Assembly (NCBI GenBank): GCA_023548195.1
Contig: JAJHZJ010000252.1
Span: 689,501-753,500, forward strand
DNA: 64,000 nt
From: Bettongia penicillata ogilbyi
Lineage: Eukaryota; Chordata; Mammalia; Diprotodontia; Potoroidae
Reading direction: 5' to 3'
Shown here: one piece after another, positions 34,131 to 48,229 of the stretch
Numbering within the stretch: the first letter of the stretch is position 1
How the letters are laid out: each line of letters opens with the position of its first letter
Notes under the pieces: model-generated
What the model was told of the DNA's origin: nothing
Database searches by the model: none
What the model saw: only the letters and a program-made list of their open reading frames with translations
Program-made: the position numbers and the translations under genes

Positions 34131-34387
34131 GACCAAGTTAGCTCAGTGGCACAAGTACACGGATAGGAGTGAGGATCGATCCAGACCTGGGGTTTGGCAA
34201 GGGACATCACTTCATGAAAGCTTGACTTTTTGATCATCTCTCCCCCATAATTCCCAGTGTGGTCAGTGTGCCACTTGAGGACACATCCACAAAGAGCCTT
34301 TGTGCTTCAAATAGTCATTGTGTTCTGTGACTCTGATGAATGTAAATAACCTACAAAATGGTATGGTATCTGTTTTTATATCGTATT

Positions 34388-34472
34388 GCAGTGTGTGTGT
34401 ATACATACATACACACGCATGCATACATACACACATGCATACACACACATACATGCATACATATACACAGAA
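34388..34472. repeat. Microsatellite (CATA/CACA compound)
   Basis: Imperfect acacat/acatac units, which also create artificial open frames on both strands. Confidence 0.8.
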
Positions 34473-37404
<2,932 letters not shown>

Positions 37405-37530
37405 TCTACCCACTTAAAATGTAAGCTCCTTGAGAGTAGGGATTGTTTCATTATTTGTTCTTAAAGTTCCAAGTACCTAGCATAATATACCTAGCACATA
37501 GTATGTCTTTAATGAATGTTTTTTTTTAAT
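37405..37530 (+). mobile_element. L2 3' end, sense
   Basis: 'gtaagctccttgagagtagg', 'gattgtttcattatttgttc' and 'cctagcacatagtatgtctt' form the sense L2 3' end. Confidence 0.7.
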
Positions 37531-37654
37531 TATTGTTATTTTTACCTGTGCCACAGAGCAGCTGATTTGGGGGAGGCAGCCCATAAAGATGGAGAGAATA
37601 TAGTTCAAAATTTTACCACAGATAATCCATACTATTATCTCTTTGGTTGTTAGG

Positions 37655-37745
37655 CAGAGAGGCAGCATGATGTAGTGAAAAGAGTGCTGAGATTGGAATC
37701 AGGATCCTTTCAGACAGTATCTGGGTTTCAGGGAGTAAAAATTGG
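37655..37745 (+). mobile_element. SINE head fragment, sense
   Basis: 'gcagagaggcagcatgatgt', 'agtgaaaagagtgctgagat' and 'ggaatcaggatcc' match the 5' head of CORE-SINEs. Truncated. Confidence 0.5.
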
Positions 37746-38019
37746 GTGCCATGTTGACAAACTAGGAGTCAAGCCAGGCATAGAATATATGTTTAGTCTG
37801 TCATATTTAAGAACCCCAGGAGAACATAAGAGTTTAATGGGGAAAAGGCCAAAATATAAACCGAGGAGAAGAGAGTAACTTATCAATAAATACAAATAGA
37901 GCCTTAGAGGAAAGAGTAACTTCACTACAAAAATATTAGGAACAGGAGGATGTAAAGCAGGAGCTTAAAAAAAATTGAAAAAAAATAAGTAGCTCAGAAA
38001 ACATGTTGAAAACATCAGT

Positions 38020-38700
38020 CAAGTTGTGGACTCCCTGAAAAAAGTAGAATGGAGCAAATGGAACTCAGTGATTCCATGACACAAGAAATATTAAAGTTAG
38101 TGATGGAAAATTTGGAAGAACTTGTAGGGCATATTCTAAAAACAATTGACCTGAAAAATGGGTCAAGTAGAAGTAATTTAAGAATCAAAGCTCTCTGTTA
38201 AAGCCATAATCAGAAAGAAGATCTGAACGCCGTATTTCAGGGGAACAACAACAAACCCAAAACCTAACCAAACATCTCACATTCCTTAGAACTGTAAGGC
38301 AGTGAGAATAGCCTTAGCTATCGATCAGTGATCTCCTGGGGTGGGGGAAGAGAACGATTATAGAACCTGTAGAAAGCATCCAGGAATGTCACACCCCAAA
38401 AGCTGTAGCCTCCAGCTAAAGGGGTAGGGAGGAGAAACTATTCCAACTGCAAGAAAGAATTCAAGTGCCAAGGAACTTCACAGAATTACATAAGACTATG
38501 TTGTAATCACTGTGTAGAAAGGGAAATATTGGAATATAATACCACATTCCAAAAGGCAAAAGTTGAAACAAAGAATAACCTCTTCTGCAAAACTGAATAA
38601 GTCCTACAGGAGAAAAATGATTTTTTAATAGTCTAAGGGACTTTTAAGCACTCTTGATGTAAAGACAGAAATAGATTGAATCTTTGAAACTTAAATGTAG
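38020..38700 (+). pseudogene. L1 ORF1 fossil
   Basis: Translation gives RMEQMELSDSMTQEIL from 38047, parallel to RMEQMESNDFTRNQEIT in the HAL1 ORF1. LVMENLEELVGHI, TIDLKNGSSRSNLRI and SHNQKEDLNAVF then parallel the DLENRSRRDNLKI and ESHDQKKSLDIIF blocks. A weak C-terminal match (NNLFCKTE, then DFLIV) lies near 38575-38630. Several stops, inactive. Confidence 0.65.
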
Positions 38701-38954
38701 GAGACAAGAAACATATATTTGAACAATCTAAAGGTGCCAGATGATGAAGTGTTTACATTTTTTATGGGGAGAGAAGTGATGTTTGTCTCTTCAGGGTCCC
38801 TCAGTCTTCAAGAGTCAGAGAAGGAATTAAGAAAGATAAGCAAAGGGCCTTAGGGTGATAAGGTGTTCTCTTTTGGTGGGTGAATGGGGGTTGAGAGAGG
38901 AAAGAAAAGGAAGAGAAAATGTAATACACTAAGAAAAAAGTTAGAAGCCTTGTT

Positions 38955-39145
38955 TACTAGGTAGAATTCTGAACTCAAAGTCAGGATGACTGGTTTGAAT
39001 CCTGCTACGTACACTTAGTAGCTGTGTGACACTCTACAAGTTACCTAACCTTTCCAGGTCTCAATATCTTCATCTTTAAAATTCAGGGTTTGACTTCGAT
39101 AACCTCCGTTATCCCTTTCAGCTTCAAATATATGTTCTTACAGAC
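38955..39145 (+). mobile_element. SINE (CORE-type), sense
   Basis: 'gaactcaaagtcaggatgac', 'ggtttgaatcctgctacg' (B-box-like), 'agtagctgtgtgacactcta', 'caagttacctaacctttcc' and 'tcaatatcttcatctttaaa' give a nearly complete head and core. Inserted in the L1 fossil. Confidence 0.75.
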
Positions 39146-39559
39146 TTATTATTTCTCTTAATTAAGGTTTGCCAGGAGAAGAGCATAAAATTATGGAAGA
39201 GAGGGTGAGAGGAGCAGGCATTTCCTGAAACTCATTCCTTTTTGAACTAAATAAAAAAAAGTTTCACACACATAGAATTTGGCATATGCATTAACATAAT
39301 AGTAAGAAATACATTAAATTCAACAGAAAAACAGGGAGAAACAAGAAGTAGGGAAAGTAGAGTCAAGAGAAAATATTCACAAGTACAGAAACCAAGCTAT
39401 GGAGAAAGGAAAGTATAAAAGTCAGTCAGTGATTGAATTTTGGATTAGTTGAAGAGAGCAGGGACAAAGGTTGGGGATCCTGCCACTTCAATGATAAATC
39501 ACTAGGTAAATCCCATCTTTTTTATCTGCTTTTTAAAGAAAGAGAAAAGGGGGCAAAAG

Positions 39560-40090
39560 AGAAAAAAAATTGTAAGAGAATATGATGAAAGGAAAACACA
39601 ATTAACAGTCAACTCTGAATATGAATGGTCTGAGCACAACAACAGAATGAAAGAGAGCAGCATAATTGAACAGAAAGTACAATCTAACAATATATTATTT
39701 ACAAGAATCCACTTGAAGCACATTCAGAGTTAAACATTTAAGAGAGTTATTAGGAGAGGTTGGATTATTCAGCAGATGAATTAAAAAGCAGAGACAGCAG
39801 TCATCTCAAATGAGAAAACATAAAAAAAATGTGGTTTAAGAGGAGCAGAGAAACTAGATTGTGTTTAAAAGCACCATAGGTAATGAAATAATATAGCATT
39901 TATGCACTGGATAACACTTAAGTACTTGAAGGAAAAATTAGTCGAATTACAGGTAGCTGTAGATAACCAAACTTTGGGGGCCTCCATCTGTCCTTTTTAG
40001 ATTTAGACCAATCTTACCAAAAAAATGAAGACAAAAGTTGAGGATCTCAATAGAGTGTTTTAAAAGTTAGGTATGATTACTCTTTGACCA
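39560..40090 (+). pseudogene. L1 ORF2 endonuclease-domain fossil
   Basis: In one frame, STLNMNGLS at 39609-39635 and YYLQES at 39693-39710 match the conserved L1 endonuclease pattern (LNxNGL, then CCLQETH). The glutamate of LQE is the catalytic residue in active L1 endonucleases. Stops follow quickly. This is a fossil. Confidence 0.6.
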
Positions 40091-40120
40091 TTAATTATTG
40101 CTGAATGGGAATCAAAAGTA

Positions 40121-43100
40121 GTATGCCTATTTATCACCTTTGGATGGCACTCCTATAAAAATAATTGACTTTTTATGAGACAAACTAGTACTGTTTTTTT
40201 CCTCAACTCAGGATGCTATTTCCCATCCTGCTTGGAATTCATTCAGTCTTCATTACCGCCTGTTCAGTACAACTCCACAAGGATTTTAAAAGCAATGTAT
40301 TAAGCACTCCTTCTTTGCCCCAGATTTCAAGGGGTTTTTGCCATTCAGGTTAGGCTACAACTATAATTATAGTCTATAGATTGCCTGTCTACAGGCTGTA
40401 CTTTTTATTTTTTTTTTTTTTTACCGACTGTCATGACTGTCCATTTCAGGATTTTGTGCTTATTTGTTTGTGAAGAATTTGTTAATTTTTTGCTGTGGCT
40501 ACAGGAAATTAGCATTCAAGCCTATTCCTCTTAGTATTTAAATTGTTTCATTCATTAAGTCTAACATTGTTAAGTTATCTAATATTAGTAAATAATCTTC
40601 TAATAGTATTGGAATTCTGTTGCTATCTAGAGTGATTCATAGTAATTATGCATGTTTCGTACGCATTCATTTTGGAAAGCATCATGAGTCTAAAAATTGT
40701 AACTCAGTTATAATAAATGAAATTTCAGTAAGCAGGAAAATTTATGACTGTTGGTATGGAAACTCTTTTGCAAAAATCAGTGTAACCGTGAAATTAATTA
40801 TAAGTGTCGGTGTAATTCGTATCTTCAAGAAGATGTATCTTTGAAGGAGACTTTAGATTTTCATGTAGCCATGCAGTGACTTTTTTCCCCTTTAATATGT
40901 CTATTTGTCTATTACTTTTAAAAAGTATGTAGGCAGATATGCCTGTATTACATCTCAGTATTTTCTCATTTTGTTTCTTTCATTACAAAACTATGTTAGG
41001 AGGAATGAGGAAGGAACTGGAGTCAATGTTCCTGTTATCCTCCTTCTCTCCTCCTTAGCTAGAATTTCCCTTCCGTGTGCTGAGCATTTGGCAGTTTATG
41101 AGGCATGGGCATTCCATCCTTAATTCCTACCAATTGTCTTGTATTGATTTGTGATTTAAATCGAGCCATCTTAAAATAGCACGAATTAGCAGCATCTCTA
41201 TACAGAGAATAGTGGTGGTTTTCTGTCTGAGTCATGTCTGTGTAGGATAGTTTGGTGCTTTTCATTTTCTACAGCTTTGGTATTAGTTTTTCTCAGAAAC
41301 TTCCTATTTAAATGTTTTTGTGGGTGTGCTTCTTTGAATAGGTTTCTTCACTAATCTTTATATTTGGCTGATGGCTAGCTATCCCCTCTTTGTTCTTTTT
41401 GTCCCTCATTCTCTCCCCTGCCCCTGCTCTTCCAATTTAGCACTTTATTAGAAATGTGTATGCAACAAATAATACTGTTATCTATTGTCCCTTCTCTTGC
41501 CTTTAGTTTTTGTGCTCTTTTTAGATGTGCCCTAATGCTTAACAGTGGTTTCTGGTGTAACTACCGTAATGTTCTTGGACATGTTCTGTGCTCCAGAGAG
41601 TTCATTAATTGTCCCTCTTACATTAGTAAAGTTCTTGAATTTAATTCACGTGGAAAGTTGAGTTCTTGATAATAATGCTTATAAAAAACTTTAAAGCATA
41701 GTAATGTGCAAAATGATTAATAGTATATTTTTAGAATCCCTCCTTCATTTCCCCCCCTTCCTCACAACCTTAAATTTTTAAAAATGGTTTTTGGATGGGA
41801 TCCCTTTACCTGCTATAATTTGGTCTTCTACCTACCTTGCTAATAAGATTTGCTTCTTTGTTTTGCTTACTGAGTTTGAAATAACTAAGTCAAATAGATC
41901 TGGCAGATTGTATTAACTATATTTATTTTAGAAAAATTCTTAATTTTTCTACTCAGATTTGACATAGTAATATCTATCTTACCAATAAGCAATTTACAAA
42001 CTACTTACAATGAAATCCCTTAAATGTGAATCATCTGAGTAAATGATGCATGATACAGAATAATGCTAGCTGCTTTCCCTGATACCTATCCAGGAAATAT
42101 TAATATATGACTACTCATTTTCCCACAAAATCCTCTGTAATGGGTCTCCTGTAGATCAATTCAGACTTTCCAACTGGTTGCATGTGGATTTTGATCGCAG
42201 CCACCTTGCATTTCTCCTACATACCCTTTTCTGGAATTCCACAGTCTCAGATGCTTGAAGAGCATTTAGCAGGAGGACAAAGATAGAGACAGAATATTTC
42301 CCTTAAAATGACAGCCTCAAATACTCAAAGACTACAGGGAGCAAGATAGGACCTACTGTTCTGTGATGTTTCCCACTTCTGTAGGCCTTAAAGAAGGGGG
42401 ATGAGACTTTTGGTAAACATACACCGAACCCCTCATGTCTTATATCCTACAAATATTTTAATCAACAGGTATGAAGCTAATGAGGTTAACTTGCCACTAA
42501 TGTACTTTCTGTCCTGCTGGCAGGATTTTCTAATGTAGGCAAATAGGAAGAAGGGAGAGAGAGAGGGCAAGAGAAAGGAGAAAGGGGGAGAGGAAAGATA
42601 TATACGTTTTCACCTATCTCATAGCACTTGTCTTCATCACTTGAGACACTTGACGTGAGGAGAAAAGTTATTCCTTACAATACAGCTCCAAATTAGACTA
42701 GAGACCCCTAATCTACAGAGCTAGCAAGTTTGACATAATTTCTAGGTTAATTTATGCATTTTTGTTGTTACTTGTCTAGGCTCATACTAGTAGGAGTTGA
42801 AGATGAGGGTGGTATCAATGGGAGTGCCAGTGACTTATGGAAATCTAACTAAAAGTTATTTTGGAAAGAGTGGAAGAAGAGGGAAGTGAAGTTAAAAGGA
42901 CAAAATTTCTTTTCTGAGAAGTGTTTTGTATTTCTTAATCCACAAGGCATATATATTTCTTTTAAAAAAATGTTTACTTAAATATGTCACTTAAAAAAGG
43001 TACGCAAGTCCAAATTTTTAGTTTAGGCTTGATAATTTACAAAAATAGCATGATATAGCCATCTCCTCCATGCATCTAAACTATTATTTGTTTTATATGC

Positions 43101-43264
43101 AGTTTCTAGAATCGTATCTGTTATATATGCCAGTGTAGGAATATTATCTCAAGAAAAACATGTTTGTAGTGTGTTTAAGCCTAACTCTTGAATTTAAAAT
43201 TTTCTGTTGGAAAGAATTGGGGGAAACTTCCCCTTCCTGTTCAGAACTTCCAGTTTTCCTAATA
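40121..43264 (+). other. CASK intron 5, about 3.1 kb, nothing recognised
   Basis: AT-rich intron with a purine-rich patch at about 42548-42600 (gagagagaggg). A 'catcctgcttggaattcatt' passage near 40224 has no assignable family. No coding gene supported. Confidence 0.5.
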
Positions 43265-43532
43265 ACTTTGGCAGTCAGGAAGAGTCACTGGAATGAGGTA
43301 GGAGCTGGGTGTTCCAAGAAACAGAGGTGAGAAGGAAGACCATTCTAGGCATGGAAGATACTCTGTGTGCTATGTTTAGAAAACAGTATATACCCCAGTT
43401 TTATGGGAACATAGAACACAGGAAGGAGAATAAAGTATAATCAGTCTAGAAAACAAAGACTAGAGCCAGATAGTGAAAGCATTTAAGGGGTGAGGGTAGG
43501 GAAGGGGAGGAGAGTTTTTATTCTACCCTAGT

Positions 43533-43546
43533 AGCAACTGAATTTT
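43533..43546. repeat. Left target-site duplication of HAL1 copy D
   Basis: AGCAACTGAATTTT is perfectly repeated at 46224-46237, on either side of the element. Confidence 0.85.
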
Positions 43547-44384
43547 TTTTAGCTTTATTTATTTATTTTTAGATTTCGACATTCATTTCCACAAAATTTT
43601 GAGTTCCAATTTTTCTCCCCATCTCTCCCCTTCCCCCACCCCATAACACCTTGCATTCTGATTACCCCTTCCCTCCATGTGCCTTCCCTTCTATCACATC
43701 CCATCCTCTTATCCCCATCTTCTCTCTTTTCTTGTAGGGCAAGATAAATTTCTGCACCCCATTACCTGTATTTATTTCCCAGTTATATACAATAACAATT
43801 CTCAACATTTGTTTCTAGTACTTTGAATTCCAACTTGTCTCCCTCCCTCCCCACCCATCCCCACTGAGAAGGCAAGCAATTCAATACAGGCTATATATGT
43901 GTCATTTAGCAAAAGATTTCCATAATAGTCTGTGTTGTGTAAGACTAACTATATTGCCTTCCATCCTACCCTGTCCCCCCTTTTTTCCTATTCTGTCATT
44001 TCACCTTGTCCCTTCCTAAATGTATTTACTTCTAATTACTCCCTTCTCCCATTTGCCCTCCCTTTTATCATCCCCTTCACCCCACTTGTCCCCTTCTCCC
44101 CTACTTTCCTGTAGTGTAAGATAGATTTTCACACCAGATTTAGTGAGCATGTTATTCCTTCCTTAAGCCATATGTGAAAAGAGTTAGCTTCACTCTTCCC
44201 TTCTCACCTCCTCTCTTTTCTCTTCCATTGAAAAAGATTTTTCTTATCTCTTTTATGAGTGGTAATCTGCCCCATTCCATTTCTCCCCTTTCTCCTCCCA
44301 ATATTTTCCTCTCTCACCCCTTAATTTTATTTTTCTTTTATGGATATCATCTCTTCTGATTCAACTCAACCTGTATACTCTGTC

Positions 44385-44387
<3 letters not shown>

Positions 44388-44421
<34 letters not shown>
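44388..44421. repeat. (TG)n microsatellite in the tail of HAL1 copy D
   Basis: About 17 uninterrupted TG units, more uniform than in A, B or C, at the homologous position downstream of ORF1. Confidence 0.9.
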
Positions 44422-44423
<2 letters not shown>

Positions 44424-44562
44424 GTAATCCTTCCACCTACCCTAATACTGAGAAAAGTGTCCAGAGTTACCAATATTATCTTTACATGTAGGAATGTAAA
44501 CAGTTCAGCTTTAGAAAGTCTTTTATGATTTCTCTTTCCTGTTTATCTTTTCATGCTTCTCT

Positions 44563-45561
44563 TGATTCTTGTGTTTGAAAGTCAAATTTTCTATTCAGTT
44601 CTGATTTTTTCATCATGAATGCTTGAAAGTCCTCTATATCATTGAATGACCATTTTTTCCCCTTGAGGTTCTTGGTTTTGATCCTAGTTCTTTTGATTTC
44701 TGGAATATCCTATTCCAAGCCCTTCAATCCCTTAATGTAGAAGCTTCCAGATCCTGTGTTATCCTGGTTGCATTTCCACAATACGCACATTGTTTCTTTC
44801 TAGCTCCTTGCAGTATTTTCTCCTTGAGCTAGGAACTTTGAAATTTGGCCACAATATTCCTAGAAATTTCTCTTTTCGGGTCTCTTTCAGGAGGTGATTG
44901 GTGGATTCTTTCAATTTTTGCTTTGCCCTCTGGTTCTCAAATGTCAGGGCAATTTTCCTTGATAATTTCATGAAAGATAATCTCTAGGCTCTTTTTTTGG
45001 TCATGGCTTTCAGGTAGTCCCATAATTTTTAAATTATCTCTCCTGGATCTATTTTCCAGGTCAGTTGTTTTTCTAATGAGATGTTTCACATTATCTTCTC
45101 TTTTTTCATTCTTTTGATTTTGTTTTGTAACTTCTTGGTTCATTGTATAGTCATTAGCTTCCCCAAACTTCACTCTCATTTTTAAAGAATATTTTGTTCA
45201 GTGAGCTTTTAAACCTCCTTTTCCATTTGGCTAATTATGCTTTTTAAAGCCTTCTTCTTCTCATTGGCTTTTTGGACTTCTTTTTCAATTGAGTTAGCCT
45301 ATTTTTAAAGGTGTTATTTTCCTCAGCATTTCTTTTTGGTTCTCCTTTAGGAGAGGTTCTCCTTTAGGTAGGAGAAGTTGCTTTTCAAGCTCTTCTGTGG
45401 CCTGAGTCTATTTCATATTCATTTTGGAGGTACTGGAGGCAGAAGCCTTGATTTCCTCTGACAGTATCCTTTGTTCTTCCTTACCCGAAAAGATGGAGAT
45501 ACCTGTTCACCAAGAAAGTAACCTGCTATGGTCTTATTTTTTTTTCCTTTTTGGCGGGCAT
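44563..45561 (-). pseudogene. L1/HAL1 ORF1 fossil, copy D
   Basis: The ATG position corresponds to 45561 (ATGCCCGCC...). Open pieces include EVTKQNQKNEKREDNVKHLI, then TTDLENRSRRDNLKIMGLPE and ESHDQKKSLEIIFHEIIKEN (about 45179-44937), and C-terminal remnants to about 44760. Frameshifts and stops occur in the coiled coil and C-terminal domain. No protein expected. Confidence 0.8.
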
Positions 45562-46304
45562 TTTCCTAGCCTGTTACTCAACTTCTGAATCCTTTGTCAA
45601 GAGGAGGGTCCTAGTGCTCCTCTTCCCTTAGGACAATGCTCAGGGCTGAGATTCAGATCAGCTGCTCAATTTGCCCAGGGGCTTGGGGTGGGGGCAGGCC
45701 TACCACTCAGGACTGAGGTTCAGATCCCCTACTCAGTTCTCCTAGAGGCTTTAAGATGATCTGCCTAGACAGTGGACCCAGGCTGCTTCTGGGGCCACTG
45801 TAGCCCCCTGCTGCTGCTGCCTCTGCCATCGCCTGGGGCCAATGCTGGGGAGACCCTGCTCCCTTCTCACCCAGTTGGAAAAGTCCTCCTACACTGACCT
45901 TTGAAGCTTTCTTTGTCACTTGTGGGTTGAGGGATCTGGGACCCTCCCTGTTGGGGATTCTGTCCCAGAGGCCTGTTCTGGTCCTGTTCCTCTTCGTGCT
46001 ACATGACCAGGGCTGGGCTCTGCTTGGCTCAGCATTCCATGGGATAGACTTTTCCTATTGGCCTTCCAGGTTACCTTTGGCTAGAAATCTCTTTAACTCT
46101 GTCATTTTGTGGCTTCTGCTGCTCTAGAATTTGTTGAGAGTCATTTTTTACAGATATTTTCTGGGCTATGGGGGAAGTGCTAGAGTCTATGCGTCTTTCT
46201 ACTCTACCATCTTGGCTCCACCCAGCAACTGAATTTTCTTAAGCAGGAAACTGACATAGTTAAACCTGTACTTTAATAATATCAATTTAACTTCTGTCAG
46301 TGAT

Positions 46305-46560
46305 GAGAAAGAATAATAATAGCACTATGAAGTTTGCAAAGCATTCTACAATTATTATATCTTCCCAGTTACCCTGAGAGGTAAGTAGGTAGGTAGCACC
46401 TGCTACCATTATCCTCATTTTACAGAGGAGAAAACTGAGGCAAGAAGAGATTAACTGACTTGTCCACGATCACACAGCTAGTAAGTATTTGAGGCTCAAT
46501 TTTCATGACGCTAGGTTCAGCCATCTCTCCAATGTACCACCTAGGTACCTGTGGGATGAA
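46305..46560 (-). mobile_element. SINE (CORE/MIR-like), antisense, nearly complete
   Basis: The plus strand reads 'tttgcaaagcattctacaat', 'attatcctcattttacagag', 'gagaaaactgaggcaagaag', 'tgacttgtccacgatcacac' and 'agctagtaagtatttgagg'. This is the classic reverse-complement CORE-SINE order from tail to head. Confidence 0.8.
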
Positions 46561-46599
46561 TTGGAGAGTAGAGAAAATGGTTGCAAAGAAACCACCTAA

Positions 46600-46910
46600 G
46601 AAGCTGTTAGTCTGATTCATAGATGGGAGACAAAGCAAAAAGAGAAATGGTGCCTGCCTTTCAGGAATTTTTATTCTAGAGGAGACAGTAAGGATGGATG
46701 GATGGATGGATGGATGGATGGATGGATGGATGGATGGATGGAAAGAAAGAAAGAAAACATGCAAGACAAGGTAACTTGGGGTGAGAAGAGGGAAATATTA
46801 CTATCTGGGAGAACCAGGAAAGGCCTCACGTAAAACTTGGAACTTGAGCTGAATGTGAAAAGAAGGGATTCCAAGGAGCAGAAGTGGAGCCAACTTCATT
46901 TGAGGCAAAG
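46600..46910 (-). mobile_element. L2 3' region, antisense
   Basis: 'tgcctgcctttcaggaattt', 'ttattctagaggagacagta', 'aaccaggaaaggcctcacgt' and 'aacttgagctgaatgtgaaa' are the complement of the L2 3' region. A GGAT microsatellite splits it. Confidence 0.75.
46692..46741. repeat. (GGAT)n microsatellite, about 12 units
   Basis: An uninterrupted GGAT run of about 50 bases, followed by a short GAAA run. It sits exactly where antisense L2 would have its ATG-rich 'gacaacatgtacat' segment. Confidence 0.95.
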
Positions 46911-47945
46911 GAACCTAACATAGACATAGACAACTAACAAGAAGCCATCTTGTCTGGGCCTTAGAGTTCCATGGAATGGAACAAGACTGGAAAAGGCAGT
47001 TCCTCAAGTAGAAGGGTAAGAATTGGAATGAAGAAGAAGATTAATGAACCAGATGTTATTTGAGAAAGACATGGGACAGGATAAATAATAGCCACCAACA
47101 TATGTACAGGGTGAGAAAGAATTTACAGTTTGAAATTTTTTTTTATTTTTTTGACTCATTTCTTTTTTTTCAATAGATTTCCCAGCTACAAAGAATTGTA
47201 GAATTACCATCTATATTTTTTTACCTTTCTTGCAGCTAACACAGTATTTGTTGAATTTGTTAAATTGAATTGAACAGTTGATCAGGTTTAAATAGTACTT
47301 ACAGAAATCCTGGTTGGTTAGCCTATTTATTTTTTAGTTCAATAAATGTCTGCTTAAAAAAAAAAAGAAGTTGGGGGAAAGAGTAGCCTGTGTAGCTGCA
47401 GGGGAAGAGAAATGTCTTGGAAATAAGTTGAAATGTAGTTTCTAATCTAATTCACTAATTACTCTATAGTTGATATTTCCATAAAGACACCTCCATTCGC
47501 TTTTCGGTACCTGTACAAGTTGTTTTGTTTCTTTGTTATTCTGCCAAATAAGCAGTCAAAAACTCAACTCAGTAAAACAATGACTGTGCTTTGATGGATT
47601 TAAATAATTTACTTTTTCAAAAAAAAATTGAAGATGACATATAATTATATTTATAAATGTACGTGGACATACACATATATATGCATAAAAGTAAAGTAAT
47701 TGCTTTTAACACATAACACTAGGAAATTTGTACAATGAAATTTCACAATTGAATTTAGACTTCAAAGATCAGTTTGATTAAATGGTAAGAATTATTCCAT
47801 TAATTTGTAAAATACTTTTCAACCATTGAAGATTATCTTTTAATAAATAAATGAATCTGATAGTTTTTTTCTGTCTAATAATAAAGTCACATACAATTCA
47901 CAATGGTTATTGAAAAATCACAAGTGGATCAATTAGCTAGGCTCT
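46911..47945. other. CASK intron 5, nothing recognised
   Basis: AT-rich intron, including an A run at about 47356-47367 and scattered T runs. No gene or repeat assigned. Confidence 0.5.
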
Positions 47946-47949
47946 AAAA

Positions 47950-48165
47950 AGTAGAGAAGAGGAGGGAGAGTATTCTAGGTATGTGAAATGGTTTGCGCTT
48001 TAGGAGATGGGTGTATCAAATTCAGTGGAGGAACATAGTTTGTGAATGGAAATAGTATGAAACAATGCTGCAAAGTTGAGTGAGAACCAAATTTTGGTGA
48101 ACCTTAAATGTCAGGCTGAGGAGTTTGTATTTTTTTTTAATAAGTAATAGCAAACCATGGGAGAA
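47950..48165 (-). mobile_element. L2 fragment, antisense
   Basis: 'gagagtattctaggtatgtg', 'aaatgtcaggctgaggagtt' and 'gcaaaccatgggag' follow the antisense L2 order (aaatgccaggctgagaagttt, gggagccactgg). Confidence 0.6.
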
Positions 48166-48229
48166 AATATAGAAATTTAATTAGGATTAACTGTAAGTGC
48201 CAGAAACTTAGGGTTTCTTCCATAAGACC

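Larger units (their letters stand above)
37930..40120 (+). mobile_element. Ancient L1, sense, with ORF1 and start of ORF2
   Basis: Decayed L1 whose ORF1 (about 37950-38700) and ORF2 endonuclease region (about 39560-40090) can still be followed in order on the + strand. A SINE is inserted between them. It differs from the HAL1 copies in keeping ORF2 material after ORF1. The 3' part of ORF2 is missing. No target duplications were found. Confidence 0.6.
43547..46223 (-). mobile_element. HAL1 retrotransposon, copy D, complete but decayed (2.7 kb)
   Basis: On the minus strand it starts at 46223 with the GGGTGGAGCCAAGATGGTAG-type 5' end. A leader without clear tandem units, a broken ORF1 (45561 to about 44563), a (TG)n tract at 44390-44421 on the plus strand and an A/G-rich tail ending in (TAAA)n (43551-43570) follow. 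There is no ORF2. Its 14-bp duplication is perfect, although its ORF1 is clearly more diverged than A, B and C. Confidence 0.85.
43265..46300 (-). mobile_element. L2 fragment, antisense, split by HAL1 copy D
   Basis: The left part (43265-43546) has 'gaaggaagaccattctaggc', 'gtgctatgtttagaaaac' and 'agagccagatagtgaaagca'. After the 2.7 kb insertion it resumes at 46224 with 'aagcaggaaactgacatag' and 'aaacctgtactttaataat', the next expected L2 segment (gagtgacatggtcagacc...tttagg). Only the two outer parts are L2. Confidence 0.7.

Noticed and set aside
46692..46741. CRISPR-like regular repeat
   Set aside because: Simple GGAT microsatellite without spacers, in vertebrate DNA.
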